Source of the DNA: an uncultured Bacteroidota bacterium
GTDB taxonomy: Bacteria; Bacteroidota; Bacteroidia; Chitinophagales; Chitinophagaceae
Direction: 5' to 3'
Assembly (NCBI GenBank): GCA_903929425.1
Contig: CAIYUO010000015.1
Coordinates: 1 to 52,244 of the forward strand
DNA length: 52,244 nt
The notes below the pieces were generated by a model. The model saw nothing but the letters and a program-made list of their open reading frames with translations. It was not told the origin of the DNA and did no database searches. This document shows positions 26,594-33,593 of the stretch, piece after piece. How positions within the stretch are numbered: position 1 is the stretch's first letter; every line of letters begins with the position of its first letter. A program made the position numbers and the translations under genes.

Positions 26594-26673
26594 ACCTAGC
26601 GGTAATTCGTATTTTTTAAAGATAGCTTTAAAGATACTATAGTGATATTTTCTAAGAGTTCAAAATAGTAAAC

Positions 26674-27246
26674 CTATTTTTTAGCATACAAATGAATCGC
26701 TAATTGAACATCTGTATCTACCATACCAACACCATAGTTTACACCAAATACAGTTCTATCTAGTGGAAAGAAAGCTTCAGCAAAGAAACCTTTTGAAGGA
26801 TCTGTACTTCTGATATAAGCAGTAAAAGTAATTGGTGCTTTAACGCCATGTAAACTAAGATCACCACTTACTGTTGCTCTATCAGCTCTTGTATAATTCA
26901 CATTATTAATAGTGAAAGTTGCTTCACCAAATTTGATTGCATCTAAAAAATCAGCTGAAAATAAATGTCCTTGTAATTTTTCACCCGCCGCATCTGTAAC
27001 TTTTAAACCTGCTACGTTGATTACGAAGCTACCACCTACTAATTTACCATCATCTACTTTTACTGAACCAGATTTAACCGGAAAATAACCTGTATGGAAA
27101 TCACTCGTTTTAGAACCTGTAAAGTCAACTTTACTTTTAGTAGCATCTACTGTAAAAGTAGTCGCATCTATTTTAGTTGTTTTTGGGGTAAATGAGAATA
27201 ACGCTACTGATGCAAGCATCATTACTGATAAGAAGATTTTTTTCAT
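26674..27246 (-). CDS. YceI-like periplasmic lipocalin-fold protein
   Basis: A 190-residue exported protein. A signal peptide (MKKIFLSVMMLASVALFSF) precedes a YceI domain beginning FTVDATKSKVDFTGSKTSDFHTGYF and ending in DTDVQLAIHLYAKK. Family members form an elongated beta-barrel that binds long isoprenoid or fatty amide chains in the periplasm. No metabolic partner is adjacent, so the ligand here is unknown. The length is typical. It has a good upstream promoter, and its transcript runs into the structured element pair. Confidence 0.9.
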   Translation of the reverse strand: MKKIFLSVMMLASVALFSFTPKTTKIDATTFTVDATKSKVDFTGSKTSDFHTGYFPVKSGSVKVDDGKLVGGSFVINVAGLKVTDAAGEKLQGHLFSADFLDAIKFGEATFTINNVNYTRADRATVSGDLSLHGVKAPITFTAYIRSTDPSKGFFAEAFFPLDRTVFGVNYGVGMVDTDVQLAIHLYAKK

Positions 27247-27294
27247 ATTGATTTTTTAATTTATTAATAAATATCCTATAAATTTTATAGAGTT

Positions 27295-27326
27295 CAAAAA
27301 TACAAATCAATGTTTAAACAACAAAA
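27295..27326 (-). promoter_or_regulatory. Promoter of the YceI gene
   Basis: Minus strand TTTTG at 27322-27326, a 19-base spacer, then TATTTTTG at 27295-27302. Both match the Bacteroidota -33/-7 consensus. Confidence 0.6.
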
Positions 27327-27382
27327 TATATTTTTTAGCTTTTAATACTACAATTTTGAATAGATTTTTGCTATTATTCTAG

Positions 27383-27390
27383 TATCTTCG
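27383..27390 (+). promoter_or_regulatory. Candidate -7 box for sucC
   Basis: TATCTTCG, the same -7 variant seen upstream of the small lipoprotein gene, 16 bases before the sucC ATG. The nearest TTTTG (27354-27358) is 24 bases upstream, longer than usual. Confidence 0.35.
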
Positions 27391-27406
27391 CCAAAATTTC
27401 ATCAAA

Positions 27407-28618
27407 ATGAATCTGCACGAATACCAAGCAAAAGAATTACTAAAAAAGTACAATGTCCCAGTTCAAGAAGGAGTAGCTGTAAAAAATGTAGAAGACGCTG
27501 TAGCAGCTTATAAAAAAATAGCTGCAGATACCAACAATAAATTTGCTGTTGTTAAAGCACAAATTCATGCAGGTGGTCGTGGTAAAGGATCTATTATAGG
27601 CACCGATCAACGCGGTGTTGCTGTTGGTAAATCTGCAGAAGACATTGAAAAATTTGCAAAAAATATTTTAGGTGGAACTTTGGTAACCATACAAACTGGT
27701 GCTGCTGGAAAAGTAGTTAACCAAATTTTAGTTGCACAAGACGTATATTATGATGGTCCTCAACCTACTAAAGAGCTTTATTTATCTATCCTATTAGATC
27801 GTACAAAAGGAATGAATGTAATCATGTATAGCACCGAAGGTGGTATGAACATCGAGGACGTTGCACATGATACTCCTGAAAAAATATACAAAGAGTGGGT
27901 ACACCCAGGTGGTGGCTTACAAGGTTTCCAAGCAAGAAAAATTGCTTTTAACTTAGGATTAAGTGGTGAGGCTTTAAAGAACTGCGTAAAATTCGTAACT
28001 AACTTATACAATGCTTATGTAGGATTAGATTGTGGCATGTTAGAGATTAATCCTTTATTTAAAACAAGTGATGATAAAATCATTGCGGTGGATTGTAAAA
28101 TGAATATTGATGACAATGCTTTAATGCGTCATCCCGATTTATTAGCAATGCGCGATGTTACTGAAGAAGATCCTACCGAAGTAGAAGCTGGAGAGTTTAA
28201 TTTAAACTTTGTGAAATTAGATGGCAACGTGGGATGTATGGTAAATGGTGCTGGATTAGCGATGGCTACGATGGATATGATTAAATTAAGTGGTGGTGAA
28301 CCAGCTAACTTCCTAGACGTAGGGGGTTCTGCAAATGCACAAACGGTAGAAGCAGGTTTCAGAATTATCATGAAAGACCCTAACGTAAAAGCAATTTTAA
28401 TTAACATCTTTGGTGGTATCGTTCGTTGCGATCGTGTTGCTGCTGGTGTGATTGAGGCTTTCAACAAATTAGGTAATATCAATATCCCTATCATTGTTCG
28501 TTTACAAGGAACCAATGCAGTGGAAGCAAAAAAATTAATTGACGAGAGCGGTTTGAAAGTTCAATCTGCAATATTATTAAGCGAAGCTGCTGACTTAGTG
28601 AAGCAAGCTGTTGCTTAG
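27407..28618 (+). CDS. sucC: Succinyl-CoA ligase (ADP-forming), beta subunit
   Basis: TCA-cycle enzyme that couples succinyl-CoA cleavage to nucleotide triphosphate formation. The ATP-grasp half starts with the canonical MNLHEYQAKELLKKYNVPV and shows KAQIHAGGRGKG. The CoA-ligase half shows GNVGCMVNGAGLAMATMD, GGEPANFLDVGGSA and the phosphohistidine-loop-binding NIFGGIVRCDRVA. The 403-residue length is close to the usual 390-400. The alpha subunit gene sucD is not adjacent, unlike in many bacteria but common in Bacteroidota. A strong terminator follows. Confidence 0.95.
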   Translation: MNLHEYQAKELLKKYNVPVQEGVAVKNVEDAVAAYKKIAADTNNKFAVVKAQIHAGGRGKGSIIGTDQRGVAVGKSAEDIEKFAKNILGGTLVTIQTGAAGKVVNQILVAQDVYYDGPQPTKELYLSILLDRTKGMNVIMYSTEGGMNIEDVAHDTPEKIYKEWVHPGGGLQGFQARKIAFNLGLSGEALKNCVKFVTNLYNAYVGLDCGMLEINPLFKTSDDKIIAVDCKMNIDDNALMRHPDLLAMRDVTEEDPTEVEAGEFNLNFVKLDGNVGCMVNGAGLAMATMDMIKLSGGEPANFLDVGGSANAQTVEAGFRIIMKDPNVKAILINIFGGIVRCDRVAAGVIEAFNKLGNINIPIIVRLQGTNAVEAKKLIDESGLKVQSAILLSEAADLVKQAVA

Positions 28619-28662
28619 TTTTAATTTGCATTTTTATAAAATATAAAATGCAAAATTAAAAC
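28619..28662. repeat. AT-rich inverted repeat after sucC
   Basis: TTTTAATTTGCATTTT and AAAATGCAAAATTAAAA form a long, nearly perfect inverted repeat with an AT-rich loop directly behind the sucC stop. It may protect the 3' end of the transcript or pause transcription before the stronger terminator at 28680. Confidence 0.5.
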
Positions 28663-28679
28663 TATCTGATGATTTTAAA

Positions 28680-28708
28680 AACCAACGATTTTCGTTGGTT
28701 TTTTTTTA
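28680..28708 (+). terminator. Terminator of sucC
   Basis: AACCAACGA / TCGTTGGTT with a 3-base loop followed by seven or more T residues on the plus strand. Confidence 0.88.
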
Positions 28709-28759
28709 ATTTCTCAGCCCTAAATTAAAATTTGACGGGCTTCAAATTATCCTCTTATG

Positions 28760-28800
28760 ATTTTATAAAAGGCCTCGAATATCGAGGCCTTTTATAATTT
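28760..28800. terminator. Bidirectional terminator before the SprT-like gene
   Basis: AAAAGGCCTCGA / TCGAGGCCTTTT with a 3-base loop, extended by AT-rich pairing on both sides. It lies 14 bases beyond the minus-strand stop at 28814. Confidence 0.85.
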
Positions 28801-28813
28801 CTTTTCATACACC

Positions 28814-29440
28814 CTAACCTTGGATTACTTTTACTTCTGTAAGTGCACTAAAGGAATAAACATGACCAGTGGCCACTTCCACACATTCAATACGAATTCG
28901 ACGTTTTTTGCCACGACGAAAAATGCGTCCCTTTGAGGACTCGAATAAAGTGCCCTCGGGTAAATGAGCAATGAAGGATAATCCTTCCTTTTTAACCTCA
29001 TTATATTTACGCAACACCAATAATAACGCCGTCTCACCATTAGCTGTAGCTGCTGGATTAAGTAATGTTTTTTGTAAACTTTTTTGAATATCAGGAGGAA
29101 AAATTTGAAGTTGAATAAACTCAGCTAATAAAGTACTGTATATATTTTTCCACTCCTTCCCATGTGCTTCTACCCTATTTTTGTATTGCTCGAAACATAG
29201 TAAATGTGCTAGTTCATGCAATAGCGTAATTAAAAACTCATACTTATTTAAATTCCCATTTACTGAAATTTTATGGTTGGATCCCATACCTGCATGTCGA
29301 TAATCACCTAATACAGATTTACGTTCCTTAGTGACTGTTAAATGAACTTTATATAAATTTATTAAATGAACAACTGGTTCAAATGCTCCCTCAGGTAAAT
29401 AATGCCTTAAAGCGTGTAATGGATGTTCAACTTTCGCCAT
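28814..29440 (-). CDS. SprT-like zinc metalloprotease domain protein
   Basis: A 208-residue protein with the SprT-like zinc motif LLHELAHLLCF (His75, Glu76, His79) and a likely third ligand His93 in VEAHGKEWKNIYSTLL. The C-terminal part (about 135-208) is beta-rich and basic (RGKKRRIRIECVE). Bacterial SprT-like proteins resemble the DNA-protein crosslink protease Spartan in their catalytic domain, but their role is not established. It is last in the four-gene minus-strand run starting at 30466, 10 bases after the preceding gene. Confidence 0.82.
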   Translation of the reverse strand: MAKVEHPLHALRHYLPEGAFEPVVHLINLYKVHLTVTKERKSVLGDYRHAGMGSNHKISVNGNLNKYEFLITLLHELAHLLCFEQYKNRVEAHGKEWKNIYSTLLAEFIQLQIFPPDIQKSLQKTLLNPAATANGETALLLVLRKYNEVKKEGLSFIAHLPEGTLFESSKGRIFRRGKKRRIRIECVEVATGHVYSFSALTEVKVIQG

Positions 29441-29450
29441 TTAAGGAGCG

Positions 29451-29825
29451 TTATTTATTATTTTTTGTCCAACTAATCTCAATCCATGTATACAGTAAAT
29501 AAAGCCCCATACTTGAAAGTAATGTTGGGTATCCTACGGGTGATTTTTTTTGGGCTGCATACGTCAGAGCAGCTCCAGCAAAAATGACCATTTTAAGCAA
29601 AGTGCCCACCATTACTGAGCGCACCATTGCACTTGGTTTATTGGTCTCTATTTTCCTTAAACGAAAATAATTATATATTGACATGCTAAACAACATCAAA
29701 TTTACAACCATCACAAATTTAAAATTGAATTTATCGATAGCACCATAATAACTATTGGCAAATAGTAAAATAGAATTAGCTAATACAAATAAAAATAAAA
29801 TTGGACTTAAATGTTTACGTATCAT
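29451..29825 (-). CDS. Small membrane protein, probably AtpI-like
   Basis: A 124-residue protein with about four membrane helices (residues 8-25, 35-53, 72-90 and 100-117) and a basic loop (RLRKIETNKPSAMVRSVMVG). Position after an AtpZ-like gene and overall topology suggest the AtpI-like protein that normally precedes atpB in Bacteroidota. AtpI proteins help assemble the c-ring. Sequence similarity is weak by eye, so the name rests mainly on context. No ATP synthase subunit gene follows. Confidence 0.5.
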   Translation of the reverse strand: MIRKHLSPILFLFVLANSILLFANSYYGAIDKFNFKFVMVVNLMLFSMSIYNYFRLRKIETNKPSAMVRSVMVGTLLKMVIFAGAALTYAAQKKSPVGYPTLLSSMGLYLLYTWIEISWTKNNK

Positions 29826-29835
29826 GTTAATATAA

Positions 29836-30060
29836 TTATGATTTTGTATTAGTTTTTTTAATTACATCTATTAACGATATGATAATAAAAACAAAAGGTA
29901 AAACCCATACAAATAAGGGTCCATTTATGTTAAAAAAGTGTTTTTTATCTAAAAATTTGCCAAGCAATAATAGTAAAATTAATGCAACAGCCCATTGAGA
30001 TGCCAAACCTGCAAATTTAGTCCAAGCAGTTTTGTTTTCTGATATAGGTGTTTTATTCAA
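29836..30060 (-). CDS. AtpZ/AtpI family protein
   Basis: A 74-residue protein with two membrane helices (residues 17-38 and 45-67) and the family pattern WTKFAGLASQWAVALILLLLLGKFLDKK. Such proteins are usually encoded at the head of the F-type ATP synthase operon and are linked to c-ring assembly or magnesium/calcium transport. Here the next genes are an AtpI-like protein and a SprT-like protease, so the ATP synthase operon must lie elsewhere. The gene starts 10 bases after the upstream stop. Confidence 0.75.
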   Translation of the reverse strand: MNKTPISENKTAWTKFAGLASQWAVALILLLLLGKFLDKKHFFNINGPLFVWVLPFVFIIISLIDVIKKTNTKS

Positions 30061-30070
30061 TTTTCAAATG

Positions 30071-30466
30071 TTAATCTGTTATTTTTATACCATCCCTAAT
30101 TTGAAGAGGAACCGTATCTAATTGCTGAGGTGTATTCGTATTTAAAACCTTCTTTAGGCTTTCTAAATAAATGTCTTTATCATGCATGGATTGTTCTAAT
30201 GAATCCGTTTTAATTTTAAGTAATTGTAAAGTGGTCCTACTTTCTTTAGACCCATATCCTGGTATATAATATTTAAGAGGGGTAAAAGCAATTAACCCAA
30301 TGGTTAACCCCACTAATAAAATAAAGCAAATGCTAACCCCAATATATACCGAATTCCTAGAAAATCTGATGGCAGCCACTTCATCATAGGTATCGTCATT
30401 CATGATTACCAACCGGTAAGTGTTACTGGTCCTTTTAAAGGTGTTATTGATGTCTAAATTTGGCAT
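30071..30466 (-). CDS. N-terminal half of an M23-peptidase-type envelope protein, lacking the peptidase domain
   Basis: A 131-residue protein with a short cytoplasmic start (TYRLVIMNDDTYDEVAAIRFSR), one membrane helix (about residues 41-61), then TPLKYYIPGYGSKESRTTL and a coiled-coil-like stretch (LKIKTDSLEQSMHDKDIYLESLKKVL). From memory, this combination is the N-terminus of Bacteroidota M23 metallopeptidases encoded just upstream of bactofilin and atpZ. Here it ends in TAA with no HxxxD...HxH peptidase domain, and AtpZ follows after 10 bases. Either a deletion removed the catalytic half, or this is a stand-alone form. Confidence 0.55.
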   Translation of the reverse strand: MPNLDINNTFKRTSNTYRLVIMNDDTYDEVAAIRFSRNSVYIGVSICFILLVGLTIGLIAFTPLKYYIPGYGSKESRTTLQLLKIKTDSLEQSMHDKDIYLESLKKVLNTNTPQQLDTVPLQIRDGIKITD

Positions 30467-30506
30467 AAGGATAAATACCTAATAAAGATACGATGGTATT
30501 ACAATT

Positions 30507-30540
30507 TTTGTTAAAATAAAGCATATAAATTGTACTTTTA
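30507..30540 (+). promoter_or_regulatory. Candidate promoter of the porW-like gene
   Basis: TTTG at 30507-30510 and TACTTTTA at 30533-30540 with a 22-base spacer; both elements are near consensus and 19 bases precede the ATG. Confidence 0.4.
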
Positions 30541-30559
30541 AGGAGTTTTTATTCATATT

Positions 30560-33500
30560 ATGTTTGCGCCTAAACCAATTTCAAAATATAATCATCTAGG
30601 ATTTGGAATTATTATGTTAATCATAATGATTCCATCGCTTCTTCAGGCACAAGACACTTCGAATAGTATTTTTAATTTGAATCAATTAAAAATTGTAAAA
30701 AAGGTTAATGCACTATTAGATTCAACTCAGAAAAAAGTAAAAGGCGATATTTTAAATAAGGCAAATGTTGTAAAACAAGCTGCAAATGATCAATTAAATA
30801 AAACGGTCCAAAAATTTACACCCCAAGTGGAAGAAAGACCTTTACCATATGAAATTTTATTAAATAAAAAATATACGCTGGGAAGAAGAGCTTATCAAAA
30901 TACGGTATCACAATTTAACTACTTATTTAATGCTGAGGAAGAATTAAAAGAAATGATACAAAATGCAAGAAGTCAATATGTTGAAGACTATAGTAATTTG
31001 CTCAGTTTTTATGATTACGATTTAGCCAATATCGCTAAAAACAATATTGACTCAATAGTGTATCGTTGTAATGCAAATATTGTCTTACATGATTTAAGAA
31101 GTAATTGGGTAGATGATGCCTATTTACTTTTAGCAAAAGCATATTTATACCATAAAAATTTTGATACCGCAGGTAGTATTTTACAATTTATTAATTACTC
31201 ATTTGATAATCAAGAAGACGGCAATAATTTGCAAATTGGAAGTAACTTACGAAATTCAAATGGAAAATTTTCAATTGCAACTAAGGAAAATAATAGAATC
31301 TGGGAAAATGCAAATATTAGAAATGAAAGCATGATTTGGCAAGCTAGAAATTATTTGGAATCAAATCAAATTAATGAGGGTATTAGTTTATTAGAATTAT
31401 TAAAAGCTGACGCGAATTTCCCTAAACGCTTACAACCATTTTTATATGAGCAATTTGCTTATGGTTATTATTTAATGGAAATGTATGAAAAAGCAGCTAC
31501 GAATCTTATTGAAGCTATTCCAAATGCGATGGACGCCAATGCTAAAAGTAGATGGTATTTTTTGATTGGTCAATTATGGCAAAAAGCAAATAATATTAAT
31601 AAGGCTTACTATTGGTTTAATAAGGCTAGCAACTATTCACCCAACCCGATCATTGGTGTTTATGCAACGATTAATTTAGTTAGTATACAAGCTAATAAAG
31701 CTAGTAGTGATTGGCAGGTATTAGCAAAAAATTTAGAACGTATCACAAAAAGAGAAAAATACAAAGCATTTAAGGATATTATATATTTTGAAATGGCCAA
31801 AATAGCCCTTCAATACAATCAAATTCAAAAAGCAAATGAATGGTTAATTACATCTGTGAATTATAATTTAACCAATCAAAATCAAAAACAAAGATCATTC
31901 GAATTACTCGGTGAAATTAATTATAACAATGATCGTTATGGATTAGCAAAAGTTGCCTATGATAGTCTTAATAATGTTATCAAAACCAACCCCCAATTTG
32001 TACAAATAATGCTCAGAAAAAAATGGCTAGCTACCATTGAACAAGAAATAAATAATTATCAAAAGGAAGATAGTCTACAATATATATATTCGCTCCCTAC
32101 TGAATTGCAAAAAAAATACGCTGAAAGATGGAATCAAAATACAAAAGCTAAATTAAATAGCTTAACGACTATATTTAATGACAAAATCAGTGTTTTAAAT
32201 AACCTAAATTACGTAAGTACAACACCTAGTAATAATAACAATTTAAATTATTTCAAAAAAAATTCGGGAACTGATTTTTACTTTGAAAATAGTGCCACCA
32301 TATTACAAGGAAAACAAAATTTTATTCAAAAATGGGGCGAAAGACCTAACGTCGATATGTGGCGAAGAAAAACCAGTACTGCCGTTGTAAATAAATTATC
32401 AAAGCAATTGACGCAAAATATAAATTCAGACACTTTAATCAAACAACTTGCAAGTATTGAGTCAGCTGCAGATACCAATAATATAATATTAATTCAAAAT
32501 TTAACTGAATATAAAGCTTCTCAAATTAAATGGAATAAAGCAGCGCTAACTGTAGCTCAAACCTTTTTATTGAAATTGAATGATTTTAATAAAGCAAAAG
32601 AAATTTATTTAAAAATTATAAATAAAAATATAGACCCTATTACAACAGAACGCGCTTTATTAGATTTAGCAAGTCAATATTTACACGACGGCAAAAAAAA
32701 CATATCAGATAGTATCATTCATATTGTCACAACGCAATACCCCAATGGCAGCTTTAATCAAAAGAAGCAAGCTCAGTTAACTGAAAAAAATAAAAACACA
32801 GCGGTTGAACAAATATATAAGGACGCTTATTTCTTAAGTCAAATCGGAGACTGGGTTGAATTGGAAAAAATAGTTCCGAATACGAATGCAGCATTGAGAA
32901 ATTCAAAATGGTCAACACCATTTGAATTTGTTAAAGTAAAAATGTATGCGCAACAAAAACAAGACGAAAAGGCAATTGTTATACTAGATTCAATTATTTT
33001 GAAAAATAAAAATGACCTCATTCGTGATAAAGCAAAAAATATTTTGCAGGATATCAAAAATAGAAAAGACACAGAAAGCAACTTGTCAACATTGCAAATT
33101 GGCAAAGACCATTTTATTGCCGAAAACGCAACAGATACTTTGTCATTCATTTCGAGTACAACCAAAATAGCGGAAGTTAATGCTAATAATATTTCAAATT
33201 CAATATACAAAAAGGATACTTCTGAATTACATTACATAGCAATTGTTGCAAAAAAAATCAACGCCTTTACAACAAATAAGATAAAAGATAGTATTTCAAA
33301 TATTATCACCTCAGCTAACACAAAACAAAATATGGGTACTACCATTTCACAAATTGATAATGATATTTATGTAATTTGGATTGGACCATACGATAATACA
33401 AATATGTCCTTGAAGTTTTTAATGTCAATCAATGCAAAAATTAAAAAAGATTTGACCCCTTTACTCAACGAAAAACAGTATGAAATTTTCACTATTGGAA

Positions 33501-33580
33501 AATCAAATATCATTCAGCTTAAAACATTAGATGATTTTAATAAATATAAAATTTTCATGTTAAACAATATTTTAAAATAA
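30560..33580 (+). CDS. porW: Type IX secretion accessory TPR protein, PorW/SprE-like
   Basis: A 1006-residue exported protein with a signal peptide ending near LLQAQD at about residue 31. After a short variable region it shows the PorW/SprE-type segment AYQNTVSQFNYLFNAEEELKE. A series of TPR-like helical pairs follows from about residue 150 (WVDDAYLLLAKAYLYHKNF, MIWQARNYLESNQINEGISLLE, RWYFLIGQLWQKANNINKAYYWF) to about 480. The C-terminal half is helical and low in motifs, with further TPR-like units (around 670-720). PorW/SprE links the type IX secretion rings to other parts of the machine and is needed for secretion and gliding. Known members are lipoproteins, but no lipobox Cys is seen here. 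The neighbouring porQ supports the call. Confidence 0.75.
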   Translation: MFAPKPISKYNHLGFGIIMLIIMIPSLLQAQDTSNSIFNLNQLKIVKKVNALLDSTQKKVKGDILNKANVVKQAANDQLNKTVQKFTPQVEERPLPYEILLNKKYTLGRRAYQNTVSQFNYLFNAEEELKEMIQNARSQYVEDYSNLLSFYDYDLANIAKNNIDSIVYRCNANIVLHDLRSNWVDDAYLLLAKAYLYHKNFDTAGSILQFINYSFDNQEDGNNLQIGSNLRNSNGKFSIATKENNRIWENANIRNESMIWQARNYLESNQINEGISLLELLKADANFPKRLQPFLYEQFAYGYYLMEMYEKAATNLIEAIPNAMDANAKSRWYFLIGQLWQKANNINKAYYWFNKASNYSPNPIIGVYATINLVSIQANKASSDWQVLAKNLERITKREKYKAFKDIIYFEMAKIALQYNQIQKANEWLITSVNYNLTNQNQKQRSFELLGEINYNNDRYGLAKVAYDSLNNVIKTNPQFVQIMLRKKWLATIEQEINNYQKEDSLQYIYSLPTELQKKYAERWNQNTKAKLNSLTTIFNDKISVLNNLNYVSTTPSNNNNLNYFKKNSGTDFYFENSATILQGKQNFIQKWGERPNVDMWRRKTSTAVVNKLSKQLTQNINSDTLIKQLASIESAADTNNIILIQNLTEYKASQIKWNKAALTVAQTFLLKLNDFNKAKEIYLKIINKNIDPITTERALLDLASQYLHDGKKNISDSIIHIVTTQYPNGSFNQKKQAQLTEKNKNTAVEQIYKDAYFLSQIGDWVELEKIVPNTNAALRNSKWSTPFEFVKVKMYAQQKQDEKAIVILDSIILKNKNDLIRDKAKNILQDIKNRKDTESNLSTLQIGKDHFIAENATDTLSFISSTTKIAEVNANNISNSIYKKDTSELHYIAIVAKKINAFTTNKIKDSISNIITSANTKQNMGTTISQIDNDIYVIWIGPYDNTNMSLKFLMSINAKIKKDLTPLLNEKQYEIFTIGKSNIIQLKTLDDFNKYKIFMLNNILK

Positions 33581-33593
33581 TAATATATTATCA

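Larger units (their letters stand above)
26378..26620. repeat. Tandem pair of structured elements (period 133 bases) with compensated stems
   Basis: Two copies, about 26378-26488 and 26511-26620, fill the 303-base gap between the convergent dinB and yceI genes. Each copy has, in order: a hairpin AATCAGAC-3 nt-GTCTGATT; the linker GAAGAATTCAAAAAAT; a 16-bp perfect stem (26422-26437/26444-26459 and 26555-26570/26578-26593); a small TACC-4 nt-GGTA hairpin; and a TATTTTTT segment that can pair back to the linker. Linkers and outer hairpins are nearly identical between copies. The 16-bp stems differ at five positions, and every change is matched on the other arm. Either strand could be the functional one, and the stems could also act as terminators for both genes. 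Confidence 0.8.

Noticed and set aside
28619..28662. Small RNA gene after sucC
   Set aside because: A simple AT-rich inverted repeat just behind the stop codon; a transcript-end hairpin is enough to explain it.
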